DNA of 64,000 nucleotides, taken from contig NZ_JAHXZL010000010.1 in the NCBI RefSeq assembly GCF_019429525.1, positions 62,001 to 126,000 on the forward strand, in the 5' to 3' direction. The position numbers and the translations under genes were made by a program. The notes below the pieces were generated by a model, which had not been told where the DNA came from, did not search any database, and was given only the letters and a program-made list of their open reading frames with translations. Source of the DNA: Sphingomonas folli. Lineage in GTDB: Bacteria > Pseudomonadota > Alphaproteobacteria > Sphingomonadales > Sphingomonadaceae. Below, piece after piece: positions 54,651 to 63,528 of the stretch (position 1 is its first letter; each line of letters starts with the position of its first letter).

Positions 54651-56090
54651 ATGGCCGACATGCTCAAGTTCGTGGATCGCGCGCAATCCTATCCCGCCAA
54701 GCGCGGGGCGGCCGATCGCGCCGACGATTTCCGCGAGATCGCCGAGCGCTACGCCGCCCCCGCGGCGGAGGACCAGGCCGGGCGCTGCTCGCAGTGCGGC
54801 GTGCCCTATTGCTCGGTCCACTGCCCGCTCCACAACCATATCCCCGACTGGCTGCGGCTCACCGCCGAGGGCCGGCTGCGCGAGGCCTATGAGCTGAGCA
54901 ACGCCACCTCGACCATGCCCGAGATCTGCGGCCGCATCTGCCCGCAGGACCGGCTGTGCGAGGGCAATTGCGTGATCGAGTTCAGCGGCCACGGCGCGGT
55001 GACGATCGGCTCGGTCGAGAAGTTCATCACCGACACCGCCTGGGAGGAGGGCTGGGTCGAGCCGCTCGTCCCCGGTCCCGCGCGCGGCCAGTCGGTCGGC
55101 GTGATCGGCGCCGGCCCGGCCGGGCTCACCGCGGCGGAATATCTCCGCGCGTACGGCTACGAGGTCCACGTCTACGACCGCCACGACCGCGCCGGCGGGC
55201 TGCTGACCTACGGCATCCCGGGCTTCAAGCTGGAGAAGCCCGTGGTGATGCGCCGCGTCGAGCGGCTCAGGGCGGGCGGGATCGTCTTCCACGAGGGCTT
55301 CGAGGTCGGCCGCGACGCCACGCTCGACGCGCTCCGCGCGCGCCATGACTCGCTGCTGATCGCGACCGGCGTCTATCAGGCGCGCGCGATCGACCTCGCC
55401 GGCAACGAGCTGGCCGGCGTCGTCCCCGCGCTCGACTATCTCACCGCGTCGAACCGCAAGGGCTTCGGCGACCCCGTCCCCGCCTTCGAGGACGGCACGC
55501 TCGACGCCGCCGGGCGCGACGTGGTGGTGATCGGCGGCGGCGACACCGCGATGGACTGCGTCCGCACCGCGATCCGCCAGGGCGCCCACAGCGTGAGATG
55601 CCTCTATCGCCGCGACCGCGCCAACATGCCGGGCTCGCAGCGCGAGGTCGCCAACGCCGAGGAGGAGGGCGTCGAGTTCGTCTGGCTCGCCGCGCCGGCC
55701 AGGTTCAGCGGCGCCGACGGCAAAGTGAGCGCGGTCGAGGTCAACCGCATGCGGCTCGGCGCCCCCGACGCGAGCGGGCGGCGCGCGCCCGAGGTCGCCC
55801 CCGGCGGGGCCGAGACGATGAAGGCCGACCTGGTGATCAAGGCGCTCGGCTTCGACGCCGAGGATCTGCCGCACCTGTGGGACGCGGCCGAGCTGGGCGT
55901 GACGCGCTGGGGCACGGTGCTGGTCGATTCCAAGACGCTGATGACCAGCCTCGACGGCGTGTTCGCGGCGGGCGACATCGTCCGCGGCGCCAGCCTGGTG
56001 GTATGGGCGATCCGCGACGGGCGCGACGTGGCGGCGACGATGCACCAGTATCTGCGCGCCAAGGCGAAGAGCGAGAAGGTCGCCGCGTGA
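54651..56090 (+). CDS. gltD: Glutamate synthase small subunit
   Basis: 479 residues. The N-terminal cysteine clusters CSQCGVPYCSVHCPLHN and CGRICPQDRLCEGNC hold the two 4Fe-4S centres. FAD- and NADPH-binding glycine motifs are GVIGAGPAGLTAAEYL and VVVIGGGDTAMDCVR. The C-terminus GVFAAGDIVRGASLVVWAI completes the family signature. It feeds electrons from NADPH to the large subunit. The ATG has GGAGG eight bases upstream. The downstream MntA-like gene begins in its stop (GTGA), and gltB is the fourth gene of the overlapping run rather than the next. Confidence 0.97.
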   Translation: MADMLKFVDRAQSYPAKRGAADRADDFREIAERYAAPAAEDQAGRCSQCGVPYCSVHCPLHNHIPDWLRLTAEGRLREAYELSNATSTMPEICGRICPQDRLCEGNCVIEFSGHGAVTIGSVEKFITDTAWEEGWVEPLVPGPARGQSVGVIGAGPAGLTAAEYLRAYGYEVHVYDRHDRAGGLLTYGIPGFKLEKPVVMRRVERLRAGGIVFHEGFEVGRDATLDALRARHDSLLIATGVYQARAIDLAGNELAGVVPALDYLTASNRKGFGDPVPAFEDGTLDAAGRDVVVIGGGDTAMDCVRTAIRQGAHSVRCLYRRDRANMPGSQREVANAEEEGVEFVWLAAPARFSGADGKVSAVEVNRMRLGAPDASGRRAPEVAPGGAETMKADLVIKALGFDAEDLPHLWDAAELGVTRWGTVLVDSKTLMTSLDGVFAAGDIVRGASLVVWAIRDGRDVAATMHQYLRAKAKSEKVAA

Positions 56091-56383
56091 GGCTGCCGCC
56101 CGACTATGTCGCGGCGATCAAGGAGGCCGCGCGCGAGGCGTTCGGCGCGGGCGCGGTGGTGCGCCTGTTCGGCAGCCGCGTGCGCGACGACCTGCGCGGC
56201 GGCGACATCGACCTGCACTTCGAGGTCGATCCCGGTCGCGGCACCGACGCAGAACTCGACCGCTTCGAGGACAAGCTCTTCCAGCACATCGAGCCGCAGC
56301 GCGTCGACAAGGTCTTCAGCGTGCGCGGTGAGCCGCTCGGCCCATTCGAGCAGATCGCCTATCGCGACGGGGTGGTGCTGTGA
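56087..56383 (+). CDS. mntA: MNT-domain nucleotidyltransferase, MntA-type antitoxin
   Basis: 98 residues from GTG 56087, overlapping the gltD stop by GTGA. The minimal nucleotidyltransferase fold has VVRLFGSRVRDDLRGGDIDL: the G-S then D-I-D catalytic pattern near residues 28-44, with a further Asp (KVFSVRG side) in the third strand. In characterised HepT/MntA systems this protein adds AMP residues to a tyrosine on the HEPN toxin and so silences it. The toxin gene follows with another overlap. Its position inside the glutamate synthase operon is unusual. A DNA-polymerase-beta-like role of another kind cannot be excluded. Confidence 0.85.
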   Translation: MRLPPDYVAAIKEAAREAFGAGAVVRLFGSRVRDDLRGGDIDLHFEVDPGRGTDAELDRFEDKLFQHIEPQRVDKVFSVRGEPLGPFEQIAYRDGVVL

Positions 56384-56853
56384 CCGCGCCGGAAAGCGTG
56401 TTGCTCGCGAAGCTGACCGCGGCGCTCGACTCGGTGCTGCGCGGCGCGGACGTCGCTGCCCGCATCCTTGGTACGTTGCCCGAGACGGCCGTCGACTTCG
56501 CGGCACTCGACGACCTGCGCGCCACAGGCGCGCGCGCGCTGCTCAAGGCAGTGGAACAGGCGCAGGATCTGCTCGCCCGCATCTTTCGCACGTACCTGAT
56601 CGCCGAACAGATCGATATCTCCGAGATGACCGCACGCGATATCGCGAACCGTATGGAGAAGTACGGGATGCTCGCCGATGCGGCGGCCTGGTCCGGGCTG
56701 GTCCGGCTGCGCAACCGCCTGGCGCATGAATATCCCGTCAGCCCCACCGAACAGCGTGAACGCGTCGTCGATGCGCTGGCGGCGGTCCCGCTGCTCCGCT
56801 CCATCCGCGATGGTCTTCTACCGACGCTTCATACCAAGGGTTATCTGGCATGA
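56380..56853 (+). CDS. hepT: HEPN-domain RNase, HepT-type toxin
   Basis: 157 residues from GTG 56380, overlapping the MntA stop. All-helical, and the C-terminal third contains LVRLRNRLAHEYPV, the RX4HXY motif of HepT (Arg, His and Tyr as R-NRLA-H-E-Y). HepT cleaves RNA, and the motif tyrosine is the site AMPylated by MntA. Helices such as ALLKAVEQAQDLLARIFRTYLI fit the HEPN up-down bundle. The stop overlaps the gltB start (ATGA). The motif is intact, so it looks functional. Confidence 0.88.
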   Translation: MTAPESVLLAKLTAALDSVLRGADVAARILGTLPETAVDFAALDDLRATGARALLKAVEQAQDLLARIFRTYLIAEQIDISEMTARDIANRMEKYGMLADAAAWSGLVRLRNRLAHEYPVSPTEQRERVVDALAAVPLLRSIRDGLLPTLHTKGYLA

Positions 56854-59800
56854 CCGATCCCCGCACCCACCTCGCCACGCACGGCATGTACCGCCCCGAA
56901 TATGAGGGCGACGCGTGCGGCGTCGGCCTGGTCGCCGCGACCGACGGGCGCGCGTCGCGCCGAGTCGTCCAGTCCGCGATCGACGCGCTCAAGGCGGTGT
57001 GGCACCGCGGCGCGGTCGACGCCGACGGCAAGACCGGCGACGGCGCGGGGCTCCACGTCGACCTGCCGGTGCGCTTCTTCGACGATTGCGTCGCCGCCAG
57101 CGGGCACAAGCTGATGCCCAACCGCCTCGCCGTCGGCATGGTGTTCCTGCCGCGCACCGACCTCGGCGCGCAGGAGACCTGCCGCACGATCGTCGAGAGC
57201 GCGATCATCGAGGCGGGCTACACCATCTACGGCTGGCGCCAGGTGCCGGTCGACGTCTCGGTGATCGGGATGAAGGCGCAGTCGACGCGGCCCGAGATCG
57301 AGCAGATCATGATCGCGGGCCCGCTGCCCGACCAGGTCTCGGCCGAGGAGTTCGAGAAGAACCTGTATCTCGTCCGCCGCCGCATCGAGAAGCGCGTGAT
57401 CGCGGCGCAGATCCAGGGATTCTACGTCTGTTCGCTGAGCTGCCGCTCGATCATCTACAAGGGGCTGTTCCTGGCCGAGAGCCTGTCGGTCTTCTACCCC
57501 GACCTGCAGGATCAGCGCTTCGAGAGCCGCGTCGCGATCTTCCACCAGCGCTATTCCACCAACACCTTCCCGCAATGGTGGCTGGCGCAGCCGTTCCGCT
57601 GCCTCGCCCACAACGGCGAGATCAACACCGTGCGCGGCAACAAGAACTGGATGCTCAGCCACGAGATCCGCATGGCCTCGATCGCGTTCGGCGAGCATTC
57701 GGAGGACATCAAGCCGGTGATCCCCGCCGGCGCGTCCGACACCGCCGCGCTCGACGCCACGTTCGAGGCGATCTGCCGCTCGGGGCGCGACGCGCCCACC
57801 GCCAAGCTGATGCTGGTGCCCGAGGCCTATTCGGACGACATGCCGCCCGCGCACCACGCGATGTACCAGTATCTCGCCTCGGTGATGGAGCCGTGGGACG
57901 GCCCCGCCGCGCTGGCGATGACCGACGGGCGCTGGGCGGTCGGTGGGGTCGACCGCAACGCGCTGCGCCCGCTGCGCTTCACCGAGACCGCCGACGGCCT
58001 GCTGATTGTCGGCTCGGAGGCGGGCATGGTGGTGGTGCCCGAGAGCACCGTGATCGCCAAGGGCCGGCTCGGGCCGGGGCAGATGATCGCGGTCGACCTC
58101 CACGAGGGCCGGGTGCTGCGCGACCGCGAGGTGAAGGACCGCATCGCCGCCGAGCAGGACTATGCCGCGATGATCGGCGAGTTCTCGACCATGGCGGACC
58201 TGCCCCCCGCGCCCGTCGACACGCTGACGCGCTACGCCCGCGCCGACCTCACGCGCCGCCAGGTCGCCGCCGGCCAGACGATCGAGGACATGGAGCTGAT
58301 CCTGTCGCCGATGGTGGAGACCGGCAAGGAGGCGATCGGCTCGATGGGGGACGACACGCCGCTCGCGGTGATCTCGGACAAGCCGCGCCTGATCAGCCAG
58401 TTCTTCCGCCAGAACTTCAGCCAGGTGACCAACCCGCCGATCGATCCCCTGCGCGAGCGCTACGTGATGTCGCTGCGCACGCGTTTCGGCAACCTCGCCA
58501 ACATCCTCGATACCGAGGACCGGCGCGAGCGCGTGCTGGTGCTCGACAGCCCGGTGCTGACCTCGACCGACTGGGCGCGGCTGAAGGGTTATTTCGGCCA
58601 GGCCGCGGCCGACATCGACTGCACCTTCGAGGCGGGCGGCGGCCCGGAGCGGCTCCGCGCCGCGATCCAGCGCATCCGGAACCAGGCCGAGCAGGCGGTG
58701 CGCGAGGGCAAGAGCGAGCTGTTCCTCACCGACGAGCATATCGGCGAGGACCGCGTCGCCATCCCGGGCGTGCTCGCCGCCGCGGCGGTGCACACGCATC
58801 TCGTCCGCCGCGGCCTGCGCTCCTACGCCTCGGTCAACGTGCGCGCGGCCGAGTGCCTCGACACGCATTATTACGCGGTGCTGATCGGCGTCGGCGCCAC
58901 CACGGTGAACGCCTATCTCGCCGAGGCCGCGATCGCCGACCGCCACGCGCGCGGGCTGTTCGGGAAACTGTCGCTCGAGGAATGCCTCGCCCGTCATAAG
59001 AAGGCGATCGAGGAGGGGCTGCTCAAGATCCTCAGCAAGATGGGGATCTCGGTGATCTCCAGCTATCGCGGCGGCTATAATTTCGAGGCGGTCGGGCTGA
59101 GCCGCAGCCTCGTCAACGACCTGTTCCCGGGCATGCCCGCGAAGATCTCGGGCGAGGGCTATGCCTCGCTCCACGTCAACGCCACCGAGCGCCACGAGGC
59201 GGCGTACGATCAGGCGGTGGCGACGCTGCCGATCGGCGGCTTCTACCGCCAGCGCCACAGCGGCGAGGCGCACGCTTACTCGGCGCAGCTGATGCACCTG
59301 CTGCAGACCGCGGTGGCGACCGACAGCTATTCGAGCTACCTGCAATTCTCGCGCGGGGTGGCGGACCTGCCGCCGATCTACCTGCGCGACCTGCTCCAGT
59401 TCAACTTCCCCAACGAGGGCGTGCCGGTCGACCAGGTCGAGGCGATCACCGAGATCCGCAAGCGCTTCGTCACCCCGGGCATGTCGCTCGGCGCGCTCTC
59501 GCCCGAGGCGCACGAGACGCTGGCGATCGCGATGAACCGGATCGGCGCCAAGGCGGTGTCGGGCGAGGGCGGCGAGGACAAGGCGCGCTACACGCCCTAT
59601 GCCAACGGCGACAACGCCAACTCGGTGATCAAGCAGATCGCCAGCGGGCGCTTCGGCGTGACCGCGGAGTATCTCAACGCCTGCGACGAGATCGAGATCA
59701 AGGTCGCGCAGGGCGCCAAGCCCGGCGAGGGCGGCCAGCTGCCCGGCTTCAAGGTGACCGAGTTCATCGCCAAGCTGCGTCACGCCACCCCGGGCGTGAC

Positions 59801-61355
59801 GCTGATCAGCCCGCCGCCGCACCACGACATCTACTCGATCGAGGATCTGGCGCAGCTGATCTACGACCTCAAGCAGATCAACCCGCGCGCGCGCGTCTGC
59901 GTCAAGCTGGTCAGCTCGGCCGGCATCGGCACGGTCGCGGCGGGCGTGGCCAAGGCGCACGCCGACGTGATCCTGGTCTCGGGCCATGTCGGCGGCACCG
60001 GCGCCTCCCCGCAGACCAGCATCAAATATGCCGGCACGCCGTGGGAGATGGGGCTCTCCGAGGTGAACCAGGTGCTCACGCTCAACGGCCTGCGCGGCCG
60101 GATCAAGCTGCGCGCCGACGGCGGGCTCAAGACCGGGCGCGACATCGTCGTCGCCGCGATCCTGGGCGCGGAGGAGTTCGGCATCGGCACGCTCAGCCTG
60201 GTGGCGATGGGCTGCATCATGGTGCGCCAGTGCCACTCGAACACCTGCCCGGTCGGCGTCTGCACGCAGGACGAGGCGCTGCGCCAGAAGTTCGTCGGCA
60301 CGCCCGAGAAGGTGATCAACCTGATGACCTTCATCGCCGAGGAGGTGCGCGACATCCTCGCCCGGCTCGGCTGCCGCAGCCTCGACGAGGTGATCGGCCG
60401 CACCGAGCTGCTGCGCCAGGTCAGCCGCGGCGCCGAGCATCTCGACGACCTCGACCTCAACCCGATCCTCGCCAAGGTCGACGCCACCGACGCCGAGCGC
60501 CGCTTCTCGCTCAGCACCTTCCGCAACGAGGTGCCCGACAGCCTCGACGCGCAGATCATCAAGGACGGCGCGCCGGTGTTCTCGCGCGGCGAGAAGATGC
60601 AGCTCACCTATTCGGTGCGCAACACGCACCGCGCGGTGGGCACGCGCCTCTCCAGCGAGATCACGCGCAAGTTCGGCATGTCGACGCTGGCCGAGGGGCA
60701 CGTGACGATCCGGCTGCGTGGCTCGGCGGGCCAGTCGCTCGGCGCCTTCCTGTGCCGCGGCATCACGCTGGAGGTGTTCGGCGACGCCAACGACTATGTC
60801 GGCAAGGGGCTGTCGGGCGGCACCATCATCGTCCGCCCGGCGGTGTCGTCGCCGCTGCGCAGCCAGGAGAACACGATCCTCGGCAACACCGTGCTGTACG
60901 GCGCCACCTCGGGCAAATTGTTCGCGGCGGGCCAGGCCGGCGAGCGCTTCGCGGTGCGCAACTCGGGCGCGACCGTGGTGGTGGAGGGCTGCGGCGCCAA
61001 CGGCTGCGAGTATATGACCGGCGGCGTGGCGGTGGTGCTCGGCGCGGTGGGCGCGAACTTCGGCGCGGGCATGACCGGGGGCATGGCGTTCGTCTACGAT
61101 ACCGACGGCAGCTTCGCGCGCTCGGCCAACCCGGAGAACATCACTTGGCAGCGCGTCGCCGCGGCGCACTGGGAGGAGCAGCTGCGCTCCCTGATCGCCG
61201 AGCACGCCGTGGCGACCGACAGCCGCTGGTCGCGCGGGCTGCTCGACGACTGGGAGCACACGATCGCCTCGGTGTGGCAGGTGGTGCCGCGCGAGATGCT
61301 GACGCGGCTGGCGCACCCGCTCGACGACGCGGAGACGCTGGTGGCGGCGGAGTGA
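56850..61355 (+). CDS. gltB: Glutamate synthase large subunit
   Basis: 1501 residues, full length for the NADPH enzyme. The class II glutaminase domain starts after a short propeptide at Cys24 in EGDACGVGLVAATDG. Central and FMN-binding domains follow (KPGEGGQLPGFKV; SSAGIGTVAAGVAKAHAD; GHVGGTGASPQTS). The 3Fe-4S cysteines are in MGCIMVRQCHSNTCPVG near residues 1120-1135. The C-terminal GXGXG beta-helix ends with GEDRFAVRNSG-like repeats. It makes glutamate from glutamine and 2-oxoglutarate with GltD. The ATG overlaps the hepT stop, so its translation is coupled to the toxin gene. Confidence 0.98.
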   Translation: MTDPRTHLATHGMYRPEYEGDACGVGLVAATDGRASRRVVQSAIDALKAVWHRGAVDADGKTGDGAGLHVDLPVRFFDDCVAASGHKLMPNRLAVGMVFLPRTDLGAQETCRTIVESAIIEAGYTIYGWRQVPVDVSVIGMKAQSTRPEIEQIMIAGPLPDQVSAEEFEKNLYLVRRRIEKRVIAAQIQGFYVCSLSCRSIIYKGLFLAESLSVFYPDLQDQRFESRVAIFHQRYSTNTFPQWWLAQPFRCLAHNGEINTVRGNKNWMLSHEIRMASIAFGEHSEDIKPVIPAGASDTAALDATFEAICRSGRDAPTAKLMLVPEAYSDDMPPAHHAMYQYLASVMEPWDGPAALAMTDGRWAVGGVDRNALRPLRFTETADGLLIVGSEAGMVVVPESTVIAKGRLGPGQMIAVDLHEGRVLRDREVKDRIAAEQDYAAMIGEFSTMADLPPAPVDTLTRYARADLTRRQVAAGQTIEDMELILSPMVETGKEAIGSMGDDTPLAVISDKPRLISQFFRQNFSQVTNPPIDPLRERYVMSLRTRFGNLANILDTEDRRERVLVLDSPVLTSTDWARLKGYFGQAAADIDCTFEAGGGPERLRAAIQRIRNQAEQAVREGKSELFLTDEHIGEDRVAIPGVLAAAAVHTHLVRRGLRSYASVNVRAAECLDTHYYAVLIGVGATTVNAYLAEAAIADRHARGLFGKLSLEECLARHKKAIEEGLLKILSKMGISVISSYRGGYNFEAVGLSRSLVNDLFPGMPAKISGEGYASLHVNATERHEAAYDQAVATLPIGGFYRQRHSGEAHAYSAQLMHLLQTAVATDSYSSYLQFSRGVADLPPIYLRDLLQFNFPNEGVPVDQVEAITEIRKRFVTPGMSLGALSPEAHETLAIAMNRIGAKAVSGEGGEDKARYTPYANGDNANSVIKQIASGRFGVTAEYLNACDEIEIKVAQGAKPGEGGQLPGFKVTEFIAKLRHATPGVTLISPPPHHDIYSIEDLAQLIYDLKQINPRARVCVKLVSSAGIGTVAAGVAKAHADVILVSGHVGGTGASPQTSIKYAGTPWEMGLSEVNQVLTLNGLRGRIKLRADGGLKTGRDIVVAAILGAEEFGIGTLSLVAMGCIMVRQCHSNTCPVGVCTQDEALRQKFVGTPEKVINLMTFIAEEVRDILARLGCRSLDEVIGRTELLRQVSRGAEHLDDLDLNPILAKVDATDAERRFSLSTFRNEVPDSLDAQIIKDGAPVFSRGEKMQLTYSVRNTHRAVGTRLSSEITRKFGMSTLAEGHVTIRLRGSAGQSLGAFLCRGITLEVFGDANDYVGKGLSGGTIIVRPAVSSPLRSQENTILGNTVLYGATSGKLFAAGQAGERFAVRNSGATVVVEGCGANGCEYMTGGVAVVLGAVGANFGAGMTGGMAFVYDTDGSFARSANPENITWQRVAAAHWEEQLRSLIAEHAVATDSRWSRGLLDDWEHTIASVWQVVPREMLTRLAHPLDDAETLVAAE

Positions 61356-61436
61356 GGGGAGGGGCGGGGACGCGGACGTCGATCCCCCGTTGGGGGTGGC
61401 AGCGCGTTAGCACCGACGGAGCGGCCATCTGGGGCG

Positions 61437-62030
61437 TCAAGTAGAGGAGGCGAGGGCCAGGCGGGTTTCTCGTGCCACGGCGTTCAGGCGGACGAGCAGC
61501 GTGCGTGCGAGGGCGAGACGGACGACCATGTTGGGTTGGCCTTGGGCGAGGAGCCGGTCGCGGAAGGCGGCGAGGTCGCTGTCGTATTCGCGGGCGACGT
61601 GGGCGACGAGGAAGAGGATGGAGCCCACCGAGGCGCGACCGCCGCGGATGGCGCGTGCGCCGTGACGTTGGCCGCTGTGGTCGGCGAGCGGGGCGAGGCC
61701 GGCCATTTCGACGACGGCCTTGTTGGGGAAGGCGGTGGCGTGGCGACGGGCCGGCGCGCCTCGGCGTAACGCGCGATCATCTCGGCGTCGATCCGGTCGG
61801 TTTTCTCCGGCCGGCCCATCGCGCACCGCCCGCGGATTGGTGACGGCGCAGGGCTGGCCCTCGCGCATAGCGCCAGGAACGCGGCCCCCTCGACCCCGCC
61901 CGACGCCTCCATCACCACCAGCCGGACCGCCGCTCGCGGCAGAACGCCAGCAGCTCGGCCACGCCGGCGGCGGTGTTGGCGAAGCGCTGATACTGCCCCG
62001 CCGCCCAGCCATCGAGCCGGGCCGCGCCGG
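61437..62030 (-). pseudogene. Degenerate IS110-family transposase
   Basis: Pieces of an IS110 transposase occur in three frames. N-terminal-type LDGWAAGQYQRFANTAAGVAELLAF is near 62025-61950, VVMEASGGVEGAAF and EKTDRIDAEMIARYAEA (the DEDD domain) follow in a second frame near 61920-61770, and the C-terminal Transposase_20 block NKAVVEMAGLAPLADHSG ... SVGSILFLVA lies in a third, to a stop at 61437. The first catalytic segment is missing, and about 80-100 residues between the two domains are deleted. Dead element. A half copy of the palindromic repeat lies just beyond its 5' side. Confidence 0.85.
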
Positions 62031-62150
62031 AGAGTGTGGCCACCCTCCCCGGCGCTTCCTCCTTCCCAGCGGAAACTCGCCGGGTGCGTCCAGACACATG
62101 GGGTGTCGCGGGTCGCGACGCGGGCGACACTCACCAGCGTCGACACACCT

Positions 62151-62196
62151 CCCTCAGGCCTGCGGCCTGCCACCTCCCCTCGCAGGCGAGGATCGA
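62151..62196. repeat. Half of a palindromic intergenic repeat
   Basis: CTCAGGCCTGCGGCCTGCCACCTCCCC...GAGGATC matches the right half of the unit at 20776-20914. The left half is missing, replaced by the IS110 remnant side. Confidence 0.65.
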
Positions 62197-62279
62197 CCCG
62201 CCCCGCTAAACCCAAATTAACGCCGCTCCCTCATAGGCGGGAGCGACGGATTCGCCGAGGACAGGGGGCTGGTCGGGCG

Positions 62280-63524
62280 GTGCTGGTGACGATCAAGACG
62301 AGCGCGGCGCGGCCCGGCATGTACGTCCACGCGGTGGAGGGCGGCTGGATGGCGAGCCCGTTCTGGCGCAAGCAGCTCGTCCTGGCCGACGCGCGCGACG
62401 TCACCAAGCTGGTCGAGGCCGGCATCGGCGAGATCGTGATCGACACCGACAGGGGAGTCGGCCCGCTCGCGGCGCACCCCGCGCCCGGCCGCGCCGAGGC
62501 GCCGGACGCGACCAGCGCCCCCGGCCCCGCCGAGCCGCCGCGCCGCGCCCGCCGACGCCCCCTGAGCGAGCTCGACCGCGCGCGCGAGGTGGTGGAACAG
62601 TCGCGCGCGGCGATGCTGCGCCTGTTCGCCGACGCGCGCATGGGGCATGCCGTCGACCATCGCGCGCTCGCCCCGCTGGTCGACTCGGTCGCCGCGTCGG
62701 TCGCGCGCGACCGACGCGCGCTGCTCACCGTCACGCGGCTGCGCAGCAAGGACGAATATACCTGGCTCCACTCGGTCGCGGTGGGCGCGCTGCTGATCGG
62801 TTTCGCGCGCCACCTCGGCCTGCCCGAGGCGGAGGTGAGCGACCTCGGGCTCGCCGGACTGCTCCACGACATCGGCAAGATGGCGGTGCCGAGCGCGGTG
62901 CTGGAGAAGGCCGGCACGCTCGATCCCGCCGAGCTGGCGGTGGTGCGCCACCATCCCGAGAAGGGGCACGCGCTTCTGCTCGGGGGCGACGTGCCCGCGG
63001 TGGTGCGCGACGTCTGCCTGCACCATCACGAGCGGGTCGACGGGCGCGGCTATCCCCACGGCCTCAGCGGGGACCAACTCAGCCTCGCGGCGCGGATGAG
63101 TGCGGTGTGCGACGTGTACGACGCGGTCACCTCGCAGCGCCCGTACAAGCGCCCGTGGCTGCCCGGCGAGGCGCTGGCGCGGATGCAGTCGTGGCACGGC
63201 CATCTCGACGGCGAGCTGCTGGCCGCCTTCATCGACCATATCGGCATCCACCCGCCCGGTGCGCTGGTGCGGCTGCGCTCGAACCGGCTCGCGGTCGTGG
63301 TGGGCGCCGCGGCCGACGACCCGACCGCGCCGCCGGCGCGCGCCTTCTTCGACATACCGAGCCAGTCGCGCCTGCCGCTGGTCGAGGTCTTCACCGACGC
63401 CCCCGGCGACCCGATCCTGGGCGGCGAGCGCGGCGCCTATTGGTTCGGAGCGCGCTGGCCCGCGATCCGCGCCGCGGTGATCGCCGCGGACGACGAGGCA
63501 GCCTGGCCCGCGGTGGAGGCCTGA
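62280..63524 (+). CDS. HD-GYP domain phosphodiesterase (c-di-GMP)
   Basis: 414 residues from GTG 62280 (a GTG at 62286 is an alternative). The N-terminus is a DUF3391-like segment (VTIKTSAARPGMYVHAVEGG ... VTKLVEAGIGEIVID). A Pro/Ala linker follows, then the HD-GYP domain: LRSKDEYTWLHSVAVG, GLLHDIGKMAVP (HD), VRHHPEKG, CLHHHERVDGRGYPHGL (GYP loop) and RMSAVCDVYDAVTSQRPYK. It should hydrolyse cyclic di-GMP in the cytosol, affecting motility and biofilm. The next gene, five bases after its stop, looks like a partner signalling protein. Confidence 0.92.
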   Translation: MLVTIKTSAARPGMYVHAVEGGWMASPFWRKQLVLADARDVTKLVEAGIGEIVIDTDRGVGPLAAHPAPGRAEAPDATSAPGPAEPPRRARRRPLSELDRAREVVEQSRAAMLRLFADARMGHAVDHRALAPLVDSVAASVARDRRALLTVTRLRSKDEYTWLHSVAVGALLIGFARHLGLPEAEVSDLGLAGLLHDIGKMAVPSAVLEKAGTLDPAELAVVRHHPEKGHALLLGGDVPAVVRDVCLHHHERVDGRGYPHGLSGDQLSLAARMSAVCDVYDAVTSQRPYKRPWLPGEALARMQSWHGHLDGELLAAFIDHIGIHPPGALVRLRSNRLAVVVGAAADDPTAPPARAFFDIPSQSRLPLVEVFTDAPGDPILGGERGAYWFGARWPAIRAAVIAADDEAAWPAVEA

Positions 63525-63528
63525 GGCG

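Noticed and set aside
56841..61316. A 1491-codon open frame antisense to gltB
   Set aside because: Mirror of gltB caused by very high GC; the sense frame has every glutamate synthase motif. The same applies to other long antisense frames over gltD, dcp, the PQQ dehydrogenase, rsmB and the GMC gene.
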